Source: Thermosporothrix hazakensis
Lineage (GTDB): Bacteria > Chloroflexota > Ktedonobacteria > Ktedonobacterales > Ktedonobacteraceae
Assembly: GCF_003253565.1 (NCBI RefSeq)
Contig: NZ_QKUF01000029.1
Coordinates: 1 to 64,000, forward strand
Length of the DNA: 64,000 bases
Direction: 5' to 3'
Below the pieces are notes generated by a model. It made no database searches. It was not told the origin of the DNA and worked only from the letters and a program-made list of their open reading frames with translations. Positions 36,685 to 46,356 of the stretch are shown here, piece by piece. Numbering within the stretch: the stretch's first letter is position 1; the number at the start of each line of letters is the position of its first letter. The translations under genes were made by a program, and so were the position numbers.

Positions 36685-37310
36685 CGTTTCACGTGAAACA
36701 TCCCGAGGCTGCCCTTTGAAGCGGTTAGTGCAGAAGTGTAATTTGTTTCACGTGGAACGCTACACCTTTTGCCCTTGTGAATAGCTCCTCCTTCGAAAGA
36801 GTGTTTCACGTGAAACGGGAGAACTGATCCGTGCTTTTGAAGAAAGGCCTTAAAGCGGAGAGTGTTTCACGTGAAACACTCCTCTATCAGGGAAAAGAGG
36901 TTGCCAGAATGCAGGTCTCTGTGTTTCACGTGAAACATTCGGACCTTGCGCTCCGGAAAGCGGTTTTCCTTATTAAGGGGGAATGTTCCACGTGAAACAT
37001 CAAGGAAACCAGAAATCCCTGGCAAATCTCTTCATGAAGAAAAGTGTTTCACGTGAAACAAAACTCTCTTTCCCCTAAAGGAAGAAGTAGCCCTTTCAGA
37101 CTGCGGATCTTTCGTGTGAACCATTCGCCCTTTGTATTCTGGTAAACAACTTCCCATAGAGGAGGGATTGTTTCACGTGAAACGGTCAAATTCCGTGCAT
37201 GAAGGAAGGGCGTAGCATCAATTCTGATCCGGGACTGTTGCGCGTGAAACATTCGGACGTTGCTCCCCGATAAAATAGTTCTCCGGAGAGAGAGTGTTTC
37301 ACGTGAAACA
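36685..37310. other. parS cluster B: 7 exact sites on a 60-bp ladder
   Basis: Exact GTTTCACGTGAAAC cores start at 36686, 36803, 36864, 36923, 37046, 37170 and 37296. Near-matches start at 36745 and 36985 (one mismatch) and 37237 (two), and a decayed site is at about 37108. Consecutive starts are 59, 58, 61, 59, 62, 61, 62, 62, 67 and 59 bp apart. Sequence between sites is only loosely related, so the spacing is better conserved than the spacers. It occupies the gap between hutI and hutH, starting 4 bp after the hutI stop. Confidence 0.93.
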
Positions 37311-37527
37311 CTCTCTCTCCGCACCGACTATGTTTCTCCTCTTTTTGACGAACTGGCCTATGCTGGAAGTGAATAGGGGAGCTGGTTTCTCGATGGTTGC
37401 TTAGAAGCGCACACAAAGAGGCCGAAACGTGCTATTGTAATAGTGTTTGCTGGAAGTGACTCTGATTTGCTTCTGGCCATCGTCATTCTACTCTATTGGC
37501 AATGATGCCAGAAAGGAAATTTCTTCT

Positions 37528-39105
37528 ATGACGAAGCGTACAGCATCAACTGTTTACCATGACGCAGACTTCCATCATGAGAAGCATATTGATCAGACTA
37601 TGCGTGTGATTGATGGGGAGGCGCTAAAAATAGAGGATGTGCATGCGGTTGCGCGCTATTTTGCTCCGGTGTCGCTCAGCGAGCAGGCGATTCAACGAAT
37701 CCAGGCGGCTCGTGCTGTAATCGATCAGGTGGCTGCTGAGGGACGGAAGATCTATGGCATCACAACCGGTTTTGGACATCTCAGCAGTGTACGCATTCCA
37801 CAAGATCAACTGGTTGATCTTCAACATAATCTGTTACGAAGTCATGCTGCTGGTGTGGGTGAGCCACTCAGTAAGGAAGTTGTGCGCGCAATGATGTTCC
37901 TGCTTGCGGCAAGTCTGGCGCGCGGCAATTCGGGTGTGCGCGTTGCTGTGGTACAGCAGCTTGTCTCTCTGCTCAATGCAGATATTGTTCCTGTGATTCC
38001 CTCTCGTGGTTCTGTGGGAGCAAGTGGCGATCTGGCTCCGCTTGCCCATTTAGCACTGGTTCTTATCGGGGAAGGAGAGGCCTGGTATAACGGACAGCAG
38101 ATGAGTGGAGCAGAGGCTTTGCAGCAGGCGCAACTTTCGCCACTTCATTTGCAGGCGAAGGAGGGACTGGCCTTAATTAATGGTACCCATTTGATGGAGG
38201 CAATTGCTGTATTGACTATAGTCGATGCTGAGGCCCTTTTACGTACTGCTGAAGTTGCCTGTGCGATGAGCATCGAGGGGTTGATGGGAAGTCATATTCC
38301 TTTTGACGAGCGGATTCATCGACGCCGTGGACAGGTAGGACAGCAGGAAACAGCGGCTCATCTTCGGCATCTTCTGCGCGATAGCGAGATTGTGTTAAGC
38401 CATGCTAACTGCTCACGGGTTCAGGACCCCTATACCCTTCGCTGTTCACCTCAGGTGCTGGGTGCAGTTCGCGACGCACTAACCTATTGTCGTACCATCT
38501 TTGAACGGGAACTGTCCTCGGTGACGGATAATCCGCTTGTCTTCCCAGAGGAGGGAGATGTCTTAAGTGGCGGGAATTTCCACGGTCAGCCTCTTGCGCT
38601 CGCTCTGGACACGCTGGCTATCGCGCTTGCTCAACTGGCAAGTTTCTCTGAGCGCCGAATCTATAATCTGATGGGGCCGCATGACTGGGATAAAGACGGC
38701 GCTCCTCTGTTCCTGGCACCGGACCCGGGGCTAAACTCAGGATTTATGATTGCTCAATATGCTGCGGCAGCTCTCGTCAACGAGATCAAGATCCTGGCTC
38801 ATCCTGCGAGCATTGATTCCATTCCTACCTCTGCCGGGATGGAGGATTTTGTCAGTATGGGGGTGACCAGCGCCCATAAGCTGTTGCGCTTAATTGAGCT
38901 TACACAGCAGGTTGTTGCCATTGAGTTAATGTGTTCCGCTCAAATGCTGGATTTCCGTAAGCCGTTAAAACCCGGGGCCGGGGTGCAAATCGCGTATGCC
39001 CGAGTGCGTGAGCGTGTGTCGATGCTTGAACATGATCGCGTTCTGGCCCCAGATATCGCAAAGCTTGCAGACGCTGTTCGAGAAGGCGCCTTTGCCGATA
39101 TTTAG
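37528..39105 (+). CDS. hutH: Histidine ammonia-lyase
   Basis: The protein has 525 aa from the ATG at 37528, preceded by AAAGGAAA. An earlier in-frame start at 37447 would add 27 unrelated residues. It deaminates histidine to urocanate. The self-forming MIO cofactor triad Ala165-Ser166-Gly167 lies in SVGASGDLAPLAHLAL. Other family motifs are YGITTGFGHLS near the start, NGTHLM, QDPYTLRCSPQVLGA, SSVTDNPLVFPEEG, and NFHGQPLA. The last 40 residues are normal for the family. Directly followed by parS cluster C, 18 bp after the stop. Confidence 0.95.
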   Translation: MTKRTASTVYHDADFHHEKHIDQTMRVIDGEALKIEDVHAVARYFAPVSLSEQAIQRIQAARAVIDQVAAEGRKIYGITTGFGHLSSVRIPQDQLVDLQHNLLRSHAAGVGEPLSKEVVRAMMFLLAASLARGNSGVRVAVVQQLVSLLNADIVPVIPSRGSVGASGDLAPLAHLALVLIGEGEAWYNGQQMSGAEALQQAQLSPLHLQAKEGLALINGTHLMEAIAVLTIVDAEALLRTAEVACAMSIEGLMGSHIPFDERIHRRRGQVGQQETAAHLRHLLRDSEIVLSHANCSRVQDPYTLRCSPQVLGAVRDALTYCRTIFERELSSVTDNPLVFPEEGDVLSGGNFHGQPLALALDTLAIALAQLASFSERRIYNLMGPHDWDKDGAPLFLAPDPGLNSGFMIAQYAAAALVNEIKILAHPASIDSIPTSAGMEDFVSMGVTSAHKLLRLIELTQQVVAIELMCSAQMLDFRKPLKPGAGVQIAYARVRERVSMLEHDRVLAPDIAKLADAVREGAFADI

Positions 39106-39122
39106 GAAAGAAATACAAAGTC

Positions 39123-40871
39123 TGTTTCACGTGAAACATTTTTCTTCGATAAGCGACTTGCTGAAGCGGGTAGTGTTTCACGTGAAACAGTATGGGAGTA
39201 CGATCACTGCTTGCTCCTGTGACTATGCTTCTGGATGGAGATGTTTCACGTGAAACATGAAGCTTTGGCCCATCGGGACCTTGTGTCTCGTGCCTCCCCC
39301 ATTGTTTCACGTTAATCACCTCCTTCTGAAGGTGGAAGCTTGTGTCTGGACTCCACCGCACCTTAGCCTCTCTTTACAGGGGGCTACTTTGGCTTCCTTG
39401 TCCGAGACATCAGGGATAAGTGACTCGTGCCTCGTTCTCCGTTTGAAGCGTGTGTCAGTTTAATGCGCAAATGGCTCTTGCTACATGCTGTTGCACGGTA
39501 CCATTCGAGGAAGAGCGTGTCAATTATTTTGAAGCAATTATCATGGTTTGAGAGGATCATCTACTGTTCTCTCTTTGAGATGCTTCTGAGGCCGTTGCAG
39601 CAGGCTATTCCTCTCTCGTCTGAAGACAGAGCACCCTGGCCCGCTTCTGTGAAACACCTTCCCTCGTATCTTCCTGTTTTCGCTCGCTGCTTCTGTGAAG
39701 GGTGTTCTGAAAATAATGCGATCCTCCGTTCGATAGAGAAGTCCTTTCACGCGAAACGACTGGCTGATTTTCCCTGTCTTGTTCTCCAAAGGATCAAGAA
39801 ACGTTTCACGTGAAACAATCTCCGTGGATGGATGTGTGCAATCGGGTTTAATAGAAGTGGAGCAGTAGAGTATCCCACAGAAAACCTCCGGTATCTCTGG
39901 ATTATGCTCCACTGAGCGAATATGGAAGAGAGTGTTTCACGTGAAACGGCTGGACTTTCTCTCGGATATTGGCTCTGCTTTATAAACAGCGGTTTAGTAT
40001 TCTGATCGTTCTATATCCTGAAAGCTATGATTATGGCGCAGTGTTTCACGTGAAACAGTAGCACCGTCTCTCAGATGTGTAATCGGGACAGGCTTTACAT
40101 GAAATAGCCCTCAATCGCTGCTACCGTCTGGTTGGGGATAAAGGTAAGGGAGTGTTTCACGTGAAACGCATAATCTCGATGACCACCATCTTATTCATGA
40201 TTATGGTTGTCTGATGTTCCATGTAAAACGCTCATGCTATTCTCCTATTACTATCTCTTTACGTCCTTCTTTACTTTTGAAGTGTTTCACGTGAAACACT
40301 ATTTCACAGAGAGGTGAACTCGTGCTCTGTTAAAGCAGAGTTGCCCGATAAAATATTCGAGCATAGCTTGATGTGCCTGCCTCCAATAGTGAGGGAATGT
40401 TTCACGTGAAACACTGCGACGCATTCCCTGTTCTATGTCCAGGCTCCTGGTGGTGAGCTGATAGAGTTTCCCATAAAACGTTTTGAGAATCCAGGTTTTT
40501 CCCTGGAACTGTTGTCAGGGCAGGAATGTTTCACGTGAAACACTGAGGAGCATGTGGCAAGGGCAGGCCAGGTATGCAAGCGAAGCGCGAAAAAACAGAG
40601 CGGATCCACATCAATCTCATATGAACCCTGTTGTTTTGATCTCCTCTCGCCTGGCTACTATATGCCTGTTTCACGTGAAACATTTCTGCCAATTCACGAT
40701 GTCCAGAATCTCTTTTACGGAGCTGACAGTGTTTCACGTGAAACATTCTCTCTTCCTTTCATCTGATCAGACATTGAAGAGTTTCACCCGGCGTGATGAG
40801 GGTTGCAACATCTGGATCGCCGTACATGAAAGAGAGAGCGAAAAGCCCTCGGCAATGTTTCACGTGAAACA
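39123..40871. other. parS cluster C: 13 exact sites
   Basis: Exact cores start at 39124, 39175, 39243, 39803, 39934, 40043, 40154, 40284, 40399, 40528, 40668, 40731 and 40857. Decayed sites (2-4 mismatches) are recognisable near 39304, 39744, 40092, 40216 and 40466, and a half-site at 40781. With these included, many intervals are again 49-68 bp. The 1.75 kb shows no convincing gene. The last core ends 2 bp before the stop codon of the minus-strand SDR gene. Confidence 0.93.
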
Positions 40872-40872
40872 T

Positions 40873-41631
40873 TCAATACATCACTCGGCCTCCATTGACG
40901 ACGATGATCTGTCCAGTAATATAGGCGGCGGCTGAAGAGGCAAGGAATAAGGCCGCTCCTGCGATATCATCGGCTGTCCCCCACCGTTGAAGAGGAATTT
41001 GTTCGGTGATTTTTTTCCGAAACGATTGACCGGCTTTCTGTTGTGCCCATTCGTTTTCAATGAAGCCAGGAGCGATACAATTGACGCGTATATGGGGAGC
41101 GAACTCAACGGCCAGACAGCGCGTCAGAGCAATAATCGCGCCCTTGCTCATAGCGTAGAACTGGTTAGGCAAGCCGGGGTCGCCTTTCAATGCGCCATCA
41201 TAGCCGATATTAATGATGCAGCCTTGCTCGGTCAGCGTATGTCTCTGTTGTAGTTCGCGGCAACAGAGCCAGGTTCCGCGGACATCGACATCCATAATCC
41301 GCTGAAAAAGGTCGAGCTCGCTCAGTCCTCGAACCTCTGCGGAATTGACGCTGACGCCAGCGTTATTGACCCAGACATCTATAGGGCCGAACGCATGTTG
41401 AGCCTGAAGCACCAGTTGACGAATGTGCTCCGGGTTGCTGAGATCAGCGTATAGCATGGTTGCTTGTCCACCGATGTGCTGAATTGCCTCAACAACGTCC
41501 CGGGCATGCTGCTCAGAATGCGCGTAGTGTACCACGACATGGGCTCCCTGTTCAGCAAAGCGCAGAGCCAGCGTTTTCCCTATACCGCGACCGGCACCGG
41601 TAATAACGACGCGTTTTCCTTCTAGCATCAT
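40873..41631 (-). CDS. Short-chain dehydrogenase/reductase, FabG-like
   Basis: The protein has about 252 aa from the ATG at 41631; AAGAGAG lies just upstream, and two ATGs in tandem make the exact start uncertain. NAD(P)-binding TGAGRGIG, NNAGVS, the catalytic Ser replaced in context by INIGYDGAL (Gly where Ser is usual), then Tyr-x3-Lys in YAMSKGA, and NCIAPGFIENE are visible. The absence of Ser at the usual position may weaken catalysis. Substrate unknown. An exact parS core ends 2 bp beyond the stop, and a one-mismatch parS-like site lies 12 bp upstream of the start. Confidence 0.85.
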   Translation of the reverse strand: MMLEGKRVVITGAGRGIGKTLALRFAEQGAHVVVHYAHSEQHARDVVEAIQHIGGQATMLYADLSNPEHIRQLVLQAQHAFGPIDVWVNNAGVSVNSAEVRGLSELDLFQRIMDVDVRGTWLCCRELQQRHTLTEQGCIINIGYDGALKGDPGLPNQFYAMSKGAIIALTRCLAVEFAPHIRVNCIAPGFIENEWAQQKAGQSFRKKITEQIPLQRWGTADDIAGAALFLASSAAAYITGQIIVVNGGRVMY

Positions 41632-41642
41632 CTCTCTCTTTC

Positions 41643-41656
41643 GTTTCACGCGAAAC
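41643..41656. other. parS-like site with one mismatch
   Basis: GTTTCACGCGAAAC, in the leader of the SDR gene. The same CGCG variant occurs at 32626 in cluster A. Confidence 0.6.
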
Positions 41657-42057
41657 AAGTCTGATCCTGGCAGATAGTGCGAGCAGGATCTGCGAAAGCG
41701 TGAAAAAATATCTATCTTTTATTATAGTGGTATCCAGGCGAAAAGCCAGTCAGAGCGCTTACCGGAGTTTGCTTCTGAAGGGATACGGTTGCTGAGCATC
41801 CGAGCATGGAGAGAGAACCTGTAGATGTATAGTCTTATAGAAGAGAAAACAGCGGCAGGGGTTATCGGTGTAAGGAAACATATCGAAGGGGAAACACAAG
41901 GCATACAGGTACTGTATCTGTTCTCTATGCCTCTCTGGCTTCTTGCTGTTCAGTGATAGCATGTGTTACACTTGTAACGGTAGCATTGTCAACGGAGACA
42001 AGGGCTTATATACGAGATGCGCCCTGTAAGCGCACGCACTTGGAAGGGAGTTACTAG

Positions 42058-43533
42058 GTGATGACCCGCAATACTCATGTAGACTCGCCCGCCGCTTCAG
42101 CCTCAGGCGACCAGTACGCGATTCTACGTCAGCTACGCAGCCAGCTTATTGCTCATTATCGACCACTTTTGCAAGACGGCCCCGGGCCTATTCGCATTAT
42201 GGCGCGTATTGTGACGGAACTGGAACAGGCATGCCGAAAACAGCATATTTCCGAAGAAGTGATCCAGGCAGAAATAGTCAACCGTACAATCGGAGATATC
42301 AATTTACGGCTGGTTACTGAGTGTGAGGGTGAACCTGGCGGTTCTGGCGATTACCGTTTGCTTGCGGATGAACTGGGGGTTGCACTCCCGGGTGAAACGC
42401 TCCCTTGTGGCTATACTGCAACTGGCGAAACCTATCTCTGGCTGCGCAACCAGATGATGGAGTGCGAGCGGCTCTTGTTAGAGCACAACTTTGACCCCCG
42501 CATTTACGATATTTATGGAACTGGAAATCCTCTCTTGCGTTCCTGGCTTGCCCGGGATATGCAAACCCTGTGGGGATTGCCTGTCTCTTATGAACAGCTT
42601 TACCTCAGTCTTGGCGCTATGGATGGGATTGATAAAGTCCTGCGCGGTCTGGCCCTGACATATCGTTCTCAAGACTCATCTGGATATGGTATCCTTTTCC
42701 CTGAGCCGGGCTTTGGTGTCCCAGAATGGCAGGCCCGCTCGTATGGTTATGAGCTCTATCGGATTCAGACGCGTGAGGAAAATCGCTTTAAGTTGTCTGC
42801 TGCTGAGCTGGACCAGGCTCTTCAGGCTCATCCTGATATCAAGCTTGTCTATCTGACCATCTCAAATAACCCGACAGCTTTTGCGTTTAACGCAGACGAA
42901 CTTAATGCATTGCATGCTGTACTGCGCCGTTACCGGTCTCAAGGAAGAGATATATTAATATTGGCTGATCTGGCGTATATTGGGACCGCGCCCCCGCAGG
43001 AAGATCAGGCGCGTATGGCAACCTTTATTCCAGAGGATATCCTGCAACATACGATCTTTGTCAGCAGCCTCTCCAAGACAAACACGTTAACCGGGGAGCG
43101 TTTTGGCTGGGTCACGGCTGGAAGTAAACAGCTTGCGAATGCTATCGCGGCTTGTTGGACGAACAGCACGGCATCCCTTCCCGGTGAATGGCAGCTCCGT
43201 TATATGGCCTATTACAGGTTAATCCAGGAACGCCCCTGGCTTAACGAGAAACTGCGCAGATTCTATCGGCTACGCCGCCGTCGCTTCATCGAGCAATTAG
43301 AGACAATCAATCAGCAGCAGCGGCTCTTTGAAGCAATCTATCTCGATGATGATGCAACCGTTTACAACTGGAGTAAATTTGCTCCGGGTGAAGATGCATT
43401 TTCGTTCTTTGAAAAGACGGGCATAGCAGGCGTACCGGGATCTGGTTTCGGATATACCGATCAATATGTGCGCTTTTCAATAGGCTTCCTCCCGGTTGAA
43501 CAGTCCACGATGCCTGTCACAGGTAGATCATAG
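42058..43533 (+). CDS. PLP-dependent aminotransferase, class I/II
   Basis: The protein has 491 aa. Fold-type I motifs: PEPGFGVPEWQARSYGYE, TISNNPTAFAF (Asn/Pro substrate loop), ILADLAYIGT (Asp and Tyr at the cofactor), SSLSKTNTLTGERFGW with the cofactor-binding Lys, and VRFSIGF (Arg for the carboxylate). The N-terminal extension of about 90 residues is unusual and of unknown role. The amino donor and product cannot be deduced. It stands alone, transcribed toward the glycolytic operon. Confidence 0.8.
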   Translation: MMTRNTHVDSPAASASGDQYAILRQLRSQLIAHYRPLLQDGPGPIRIMARIVTELEQACRKQHISEEVIQAEIVNRTIGDINLRLVTECEGEPGGSGDYRLLADELGVALPGETLPCGYTATGETYLWLRNQMMECERLLLEHNFDPRIYDIYGTGNPLLRSWLARDMQTLWGLPVSYEQLYLSLGAMDGIDKVLRGLALTYRSQDSSGYGILFPEPGFGVPEWQARSYGYELYRIQTREENRFKLSAAELDQALQAHPDIKLVYLTISNNPTAFAFNADELNALHAVLRRYRSQGRDILILADLAYIGTAPPQEDQARMATFIPEDILQHTIFVSSLSKTNTLTGERFGWVTAGSKQLANAIAACWTNSTASLPGEWQLRYMAYYRLIQERPWLNEKLRRFYRLRRRRFIEQLETINQQQRLFEAIYLDDDATVYNWSKFAPGEDAFSFFEKTGIAGVPGSGFGYTDQYVRFSIGFLPVEQSTMPVTGRS

Positions 43534-44124
43534 TCTGAAGCGGGCCTACAGCTTACGTCGTCTACATCTTGATTCATCATGGATTAGATGATACGCTGTT
43601 ACGGGTGATATGCTATGCCATATGCTCGTAGGTATCAGGCTTTTTCAGATACTGCACAGCAGGACTGTAATCAAGGTCATCTCTGCATATCTATCAGGCT
43701 GCCGCGTATTCTGTGTGTGCATTGCGGTCCTTCCTGATAAAAAGGCATACTTCTACCTGTGAAAGACCTGCTGTTCCTGTTCAAGCCCTTATCACTTAGC
43801 GCAGGCAGAGCTGAAGCGAGAAGAGCACTCCACGCGTGAGGAGAAATGAAAGTGTGTGCTTTGGTTTTCCAGGTACACTATCTTTGACCTCACTTCTTGC
43901 ATGGAGATGCGATTCTGCAAGCGGACTGGCGGAAAAAGGCTGGCAAGGGAGTGGTATGTCTCTGCATGCTCTTGCCTCTACCGTCATTGGTACATTGTGT
44001 GTTGCTGCCTGTGAGGACCGGGTACCATGTGCCAGGAGTAGAACACTTGCTGTCGCTGGATCGCACCTGTGTATTCGGCGTGTAACCTGTCCAAATATAT
44101 TACGCTATAAAGGAGAACAGTTGT
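43534..44124. other. Intergenic region before the glycolytic operon
   Basis: About 590 bp without a convincing gene. It must contain the gap promoter; AATATATTACGCTATAAAGG at the end holds possible -10 elements next to the ribosome binding site AAGGAG. Confidence 0.35.
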
Positions 44125-45138
44125 ATGGCTCTTCGTGTAGGTATCAATGGTTTTGGACGTATCGGGCGCCAGTCATTCAAGGCGATGCTGGAGCGTCACC
44201 CCGAAGAAATCGAAGTTGTCGCAATTAACGACCTGACAGATACAAAGACGAATGCTCATCTGCTGCGCTATGATTCCACCTACGGGCATTTCAAAGGTGA
44301 AGTTGAGGCAGGAGAAAATTACCTGATCGTCGATGGCAAGAAAATCACCGTCACTGCCCAGAAAGATCCGGCTCAGATCCCCTGGGGTGATATGGGGGTC
44401 GATCTTGTGATTGAGTCCACTGGCCTGTTTACCGACGCGGAAAAGGCGGCTGCTCACCTGCGTGGCGGTGCAAAGAAAGTCGTTATTTCTGCACCGGCGA
44501 AAGGTGAAGATATCACAATCGTGCTTGGGGTCAATGACAACATGTACGATCCCTCGAAGCATCATATTATCTCTAATGCTTCCTGTACCACGAACTGTCT
44601 GGCCCCGGCTGCCAAAGTGTTGTTTGACAACTTTGGGATCGAGTACGGCCTGATGAATACCATCCACTCGTACACTAATGACCAGCGTATCCTTGATGTT
44701 GTGCATAAGGATCTGCGCCGTGCCCGTGCCGCTGCTTCCAATATCATTCCAACCACTACTGGTGCAGCCCGCGCTCTGGCTCTGGTTATCCCCGAGTTGA
44801 AGGGCCGCTTCGACGGTATGTCTCTGCGCGTACCAACAATGACCGTTTCCGTTGTCGACTTCGTTGCTACCACAACCAAGCCTGTTACTAAAGAGGCCGT
44901 AAACAATGCCTTCAAGGAAGCAGCCGCGGGTCCGCTGAAGGGCATTCTCGGTTACACTGATGAGCCTCTGGTTTCCAGCGACTTCCGGGGCGATTCGCGT
45001 TCCTCAATTGTTGATAGCTCGTTGACGATGGTTCTTGGTGAGAAAATGGTCAAGGTCATTGCCTGGTATGATAATGAGTGGGGCTACTCTTGCCGCGTGG
45101 CTGACCTGGCGAACTTCGTTGGTCAAAAGGGTATCTAA
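44125..45138 (+). CDS. gap: Glyceraldehyde-3-phosphate dehydrogenase
   Basis: The protein has 337 aa. It oxidises glyceraldehyde-3-phosphate to 1,3-bisphosphoglycerate. NAD-binding GINGFGRIGR at the N-terminus, catalytic Cys154 in SNASCTTNC, and family motifs TIHSYTNDQ, RRARAAASNIIPTTTGAA, LRVPT and WYDNEWGYS. AAGGAG precedes the ATG at 8 nt. It is the first gene of a gap-pgk-tpiA operon: 3 bp separate its stop from the pgk start. Confidence 0.97.
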   Translation: MALRVGINGFGRIGRQSFKAMLERHPEEIEVVAINDLTDTKTNAHLLRYDSTYGHFKGEVEAGENYLIVDGKKITVTAQKDPAQIPWGDMGVDLVIESTGLFTDAEKAAAHLRGGAKKVVISAPAKGEDITIVLGVNDNMYDPSKHHIISNASCTTNCLAPAAKVLFDNFGIEYGLMNTIHSYTNDQRILDVVHKDLRRARAAASNIIPTTTGAARALALVIPELKGRFDGMSLRVPTMTVSVVDFVATTTKPVTKEAVNNAFKEAAAGPLKGILGYTDEPLVSSDFRGDSRSSIVDSSLTMVLGEKMVKVIAWYDNEWGYSCRVADLANFVGQKGI

Positions 45139-45141
45139 ACC

Positions 45142-46335
45142 ATGAATAAAAAGACGATACGCGATGTTGATGTAACCAGCAAGCGGGTTCTGGTCCGGGT
45201 AGATTTTAATGTACCACTGGATTCAGATCTGCACATTACTGATGACACGCGCATTGTCGCCGCGCTGCCCACTATCAACTACTTGCTTGATAGGGGGGCA
45301 GCCGTGGTGCTGATGTCGCATCTTGGCCGCCCGAAAGGGCAGGTTGTCGAAAGTATGCGCATGAAGCCAGTGGCGCAGCGCCTGAGTGAACTGCTCAAGC
45401 GGCCAGTGGAGACGGCTGATGATTGTGTCGGACCAGACGTCGAGGCGAAAGCAAAAGCGCTACAGCCGGGTCAGGTCCTTCTGCTCGAAAACCTTCGCTT
45501 CCATAAAGAGGAAGAGAAGAATGATCCTGCGTTCGCGAAACAGCTTGCGTCCCTCGGAGAGCTCTATGTCAATGATGCTTTCGGGACCGCCCATCGGGCC
45601 CACGCTTCGACTGAAGGAGTAACCCACTATCTGCCGGGCGTTGCGGGTTTCCTTATGGAGAAGGAAATCAACTATCTCGGCGCTGCGCTTGAAAATCCGA
45701 AGCGCCCTTTCAAGGCTATTATTGGTGGCGCGAAGGTCTCCGATAAAATCGCGGTTCTGGAGCGTCTGCTAACGCTTGCCGATGGTATTCTGATCGGTGG
45801 CGGTATGGCGAATACTTTCCTGAAAGCTCAGGGATATGAGATCGGCGACTCTCTTTTTGAGGAAAGCAAGCTCGATGTGGCGGGCTCTTTGATCCAACAG
45901 GCACGGGAGAAAGGTGTTGAATTCCTTCTGCCTGTCGATGTCGTGATCGCTGATCGCTTTGCCCCTGACGCGAATCATAAGGTGGTCTCCTTCGACGCGG
46001 TTCCTGCTGGTTGGCGCATTCTGGATATCGGACCTGAGACGGTGGATCGGTTCCGCAAGTCGCTGGCTGAAGCTCAAACGATTGTCTGGAATGGAACGCT
46101 CGGGGTGGCTGAAATGCCAGCGTTTGCCAAAGGCACAAACGCGATGTGCACTATTCTTGCTGAGCGAACTGCACAGGGCGCAACGACAATTATTGGCGGC
46201 GGAGACTCCGCGGCTGCTGTTGAGCAGGCCGGGGCGGCAGATAAGATGTCCCATGTCTCGACCGGTGGCGGCGCTTCTCTGGAATTTCTGGAAGGCCGTA
46301 CCCTTCCCGGCGTGGCAGCCCTACAGGATAAATAA
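45142..46335 (+). CDS. pgk: Phosphoglycerate kinase
   Basis: The protein has 397 aa, the usual bacterial length. It transfers phosphate from 1,3-bisphosphoglycerate to ADP. Motifs: VDFNVPLD with the substrate Arg, MSHLGRPKG, LLLENLRFHKEEE, YVNDAFGTAHRAHAS, AIIGGAKVSDK, LIGGGMANTFL, WNGTLGVAE, and the nucleotide loop GGGDSAAAVE with STGGGASLEFLEG. Second gene of the glycolytic operon. Confidence 0.97.
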   Translation: MNKKTIRDVDVTSKRVLVRVDFNVPLDSDLHITDDTRIVAALPTINYLLDRGAAVVLMSHLGRPKGQVVESMRMKPVAQRLSELLKRPVETADDCVGPDVEAKAKALQPGQVLLLENLRFHKEEEKNDPAFAKQLASLGELYVNDAFGTAHRAHASTEGVTHYLPGVAGFLMEKEINYLGAALENPKRPFKAIIGGAKVSDKIAVLERLLTLADGILIGGGMANTFLKAQGYEIGDSLFEESKLDVAGSLIQQAREKGVEFLLPVDVVIADRFAPDANHKVVSFDAVPAGWRILDIGPETVDRFRKSLAEAQTIVWNGTLGVAEMPAFAKGTNAMCTILAERTAQGATTIIGGGDSAAAVEQAGAADKMSHVSTGGGASLEFLEGRTLPGVAALQDK

Positions 46336-46356
46336 AAGCGAAGAGGAGAGTTCCGT

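Noticed and set aside
32519..40871. The palindrome as a transcription-factor operator or a REP-type element
   Set aside because: It matches the parS consensus at all positions, occurs in dense groups away from promoters, and stays perfect while flanks vary; REP elements differ in length and structure.
39257..40935. Open frames within parS cluster C, up to 150 aa
   Set aside because: Same palindrome-derived peptides, conflicting frames on both strands, no recognisable domains.
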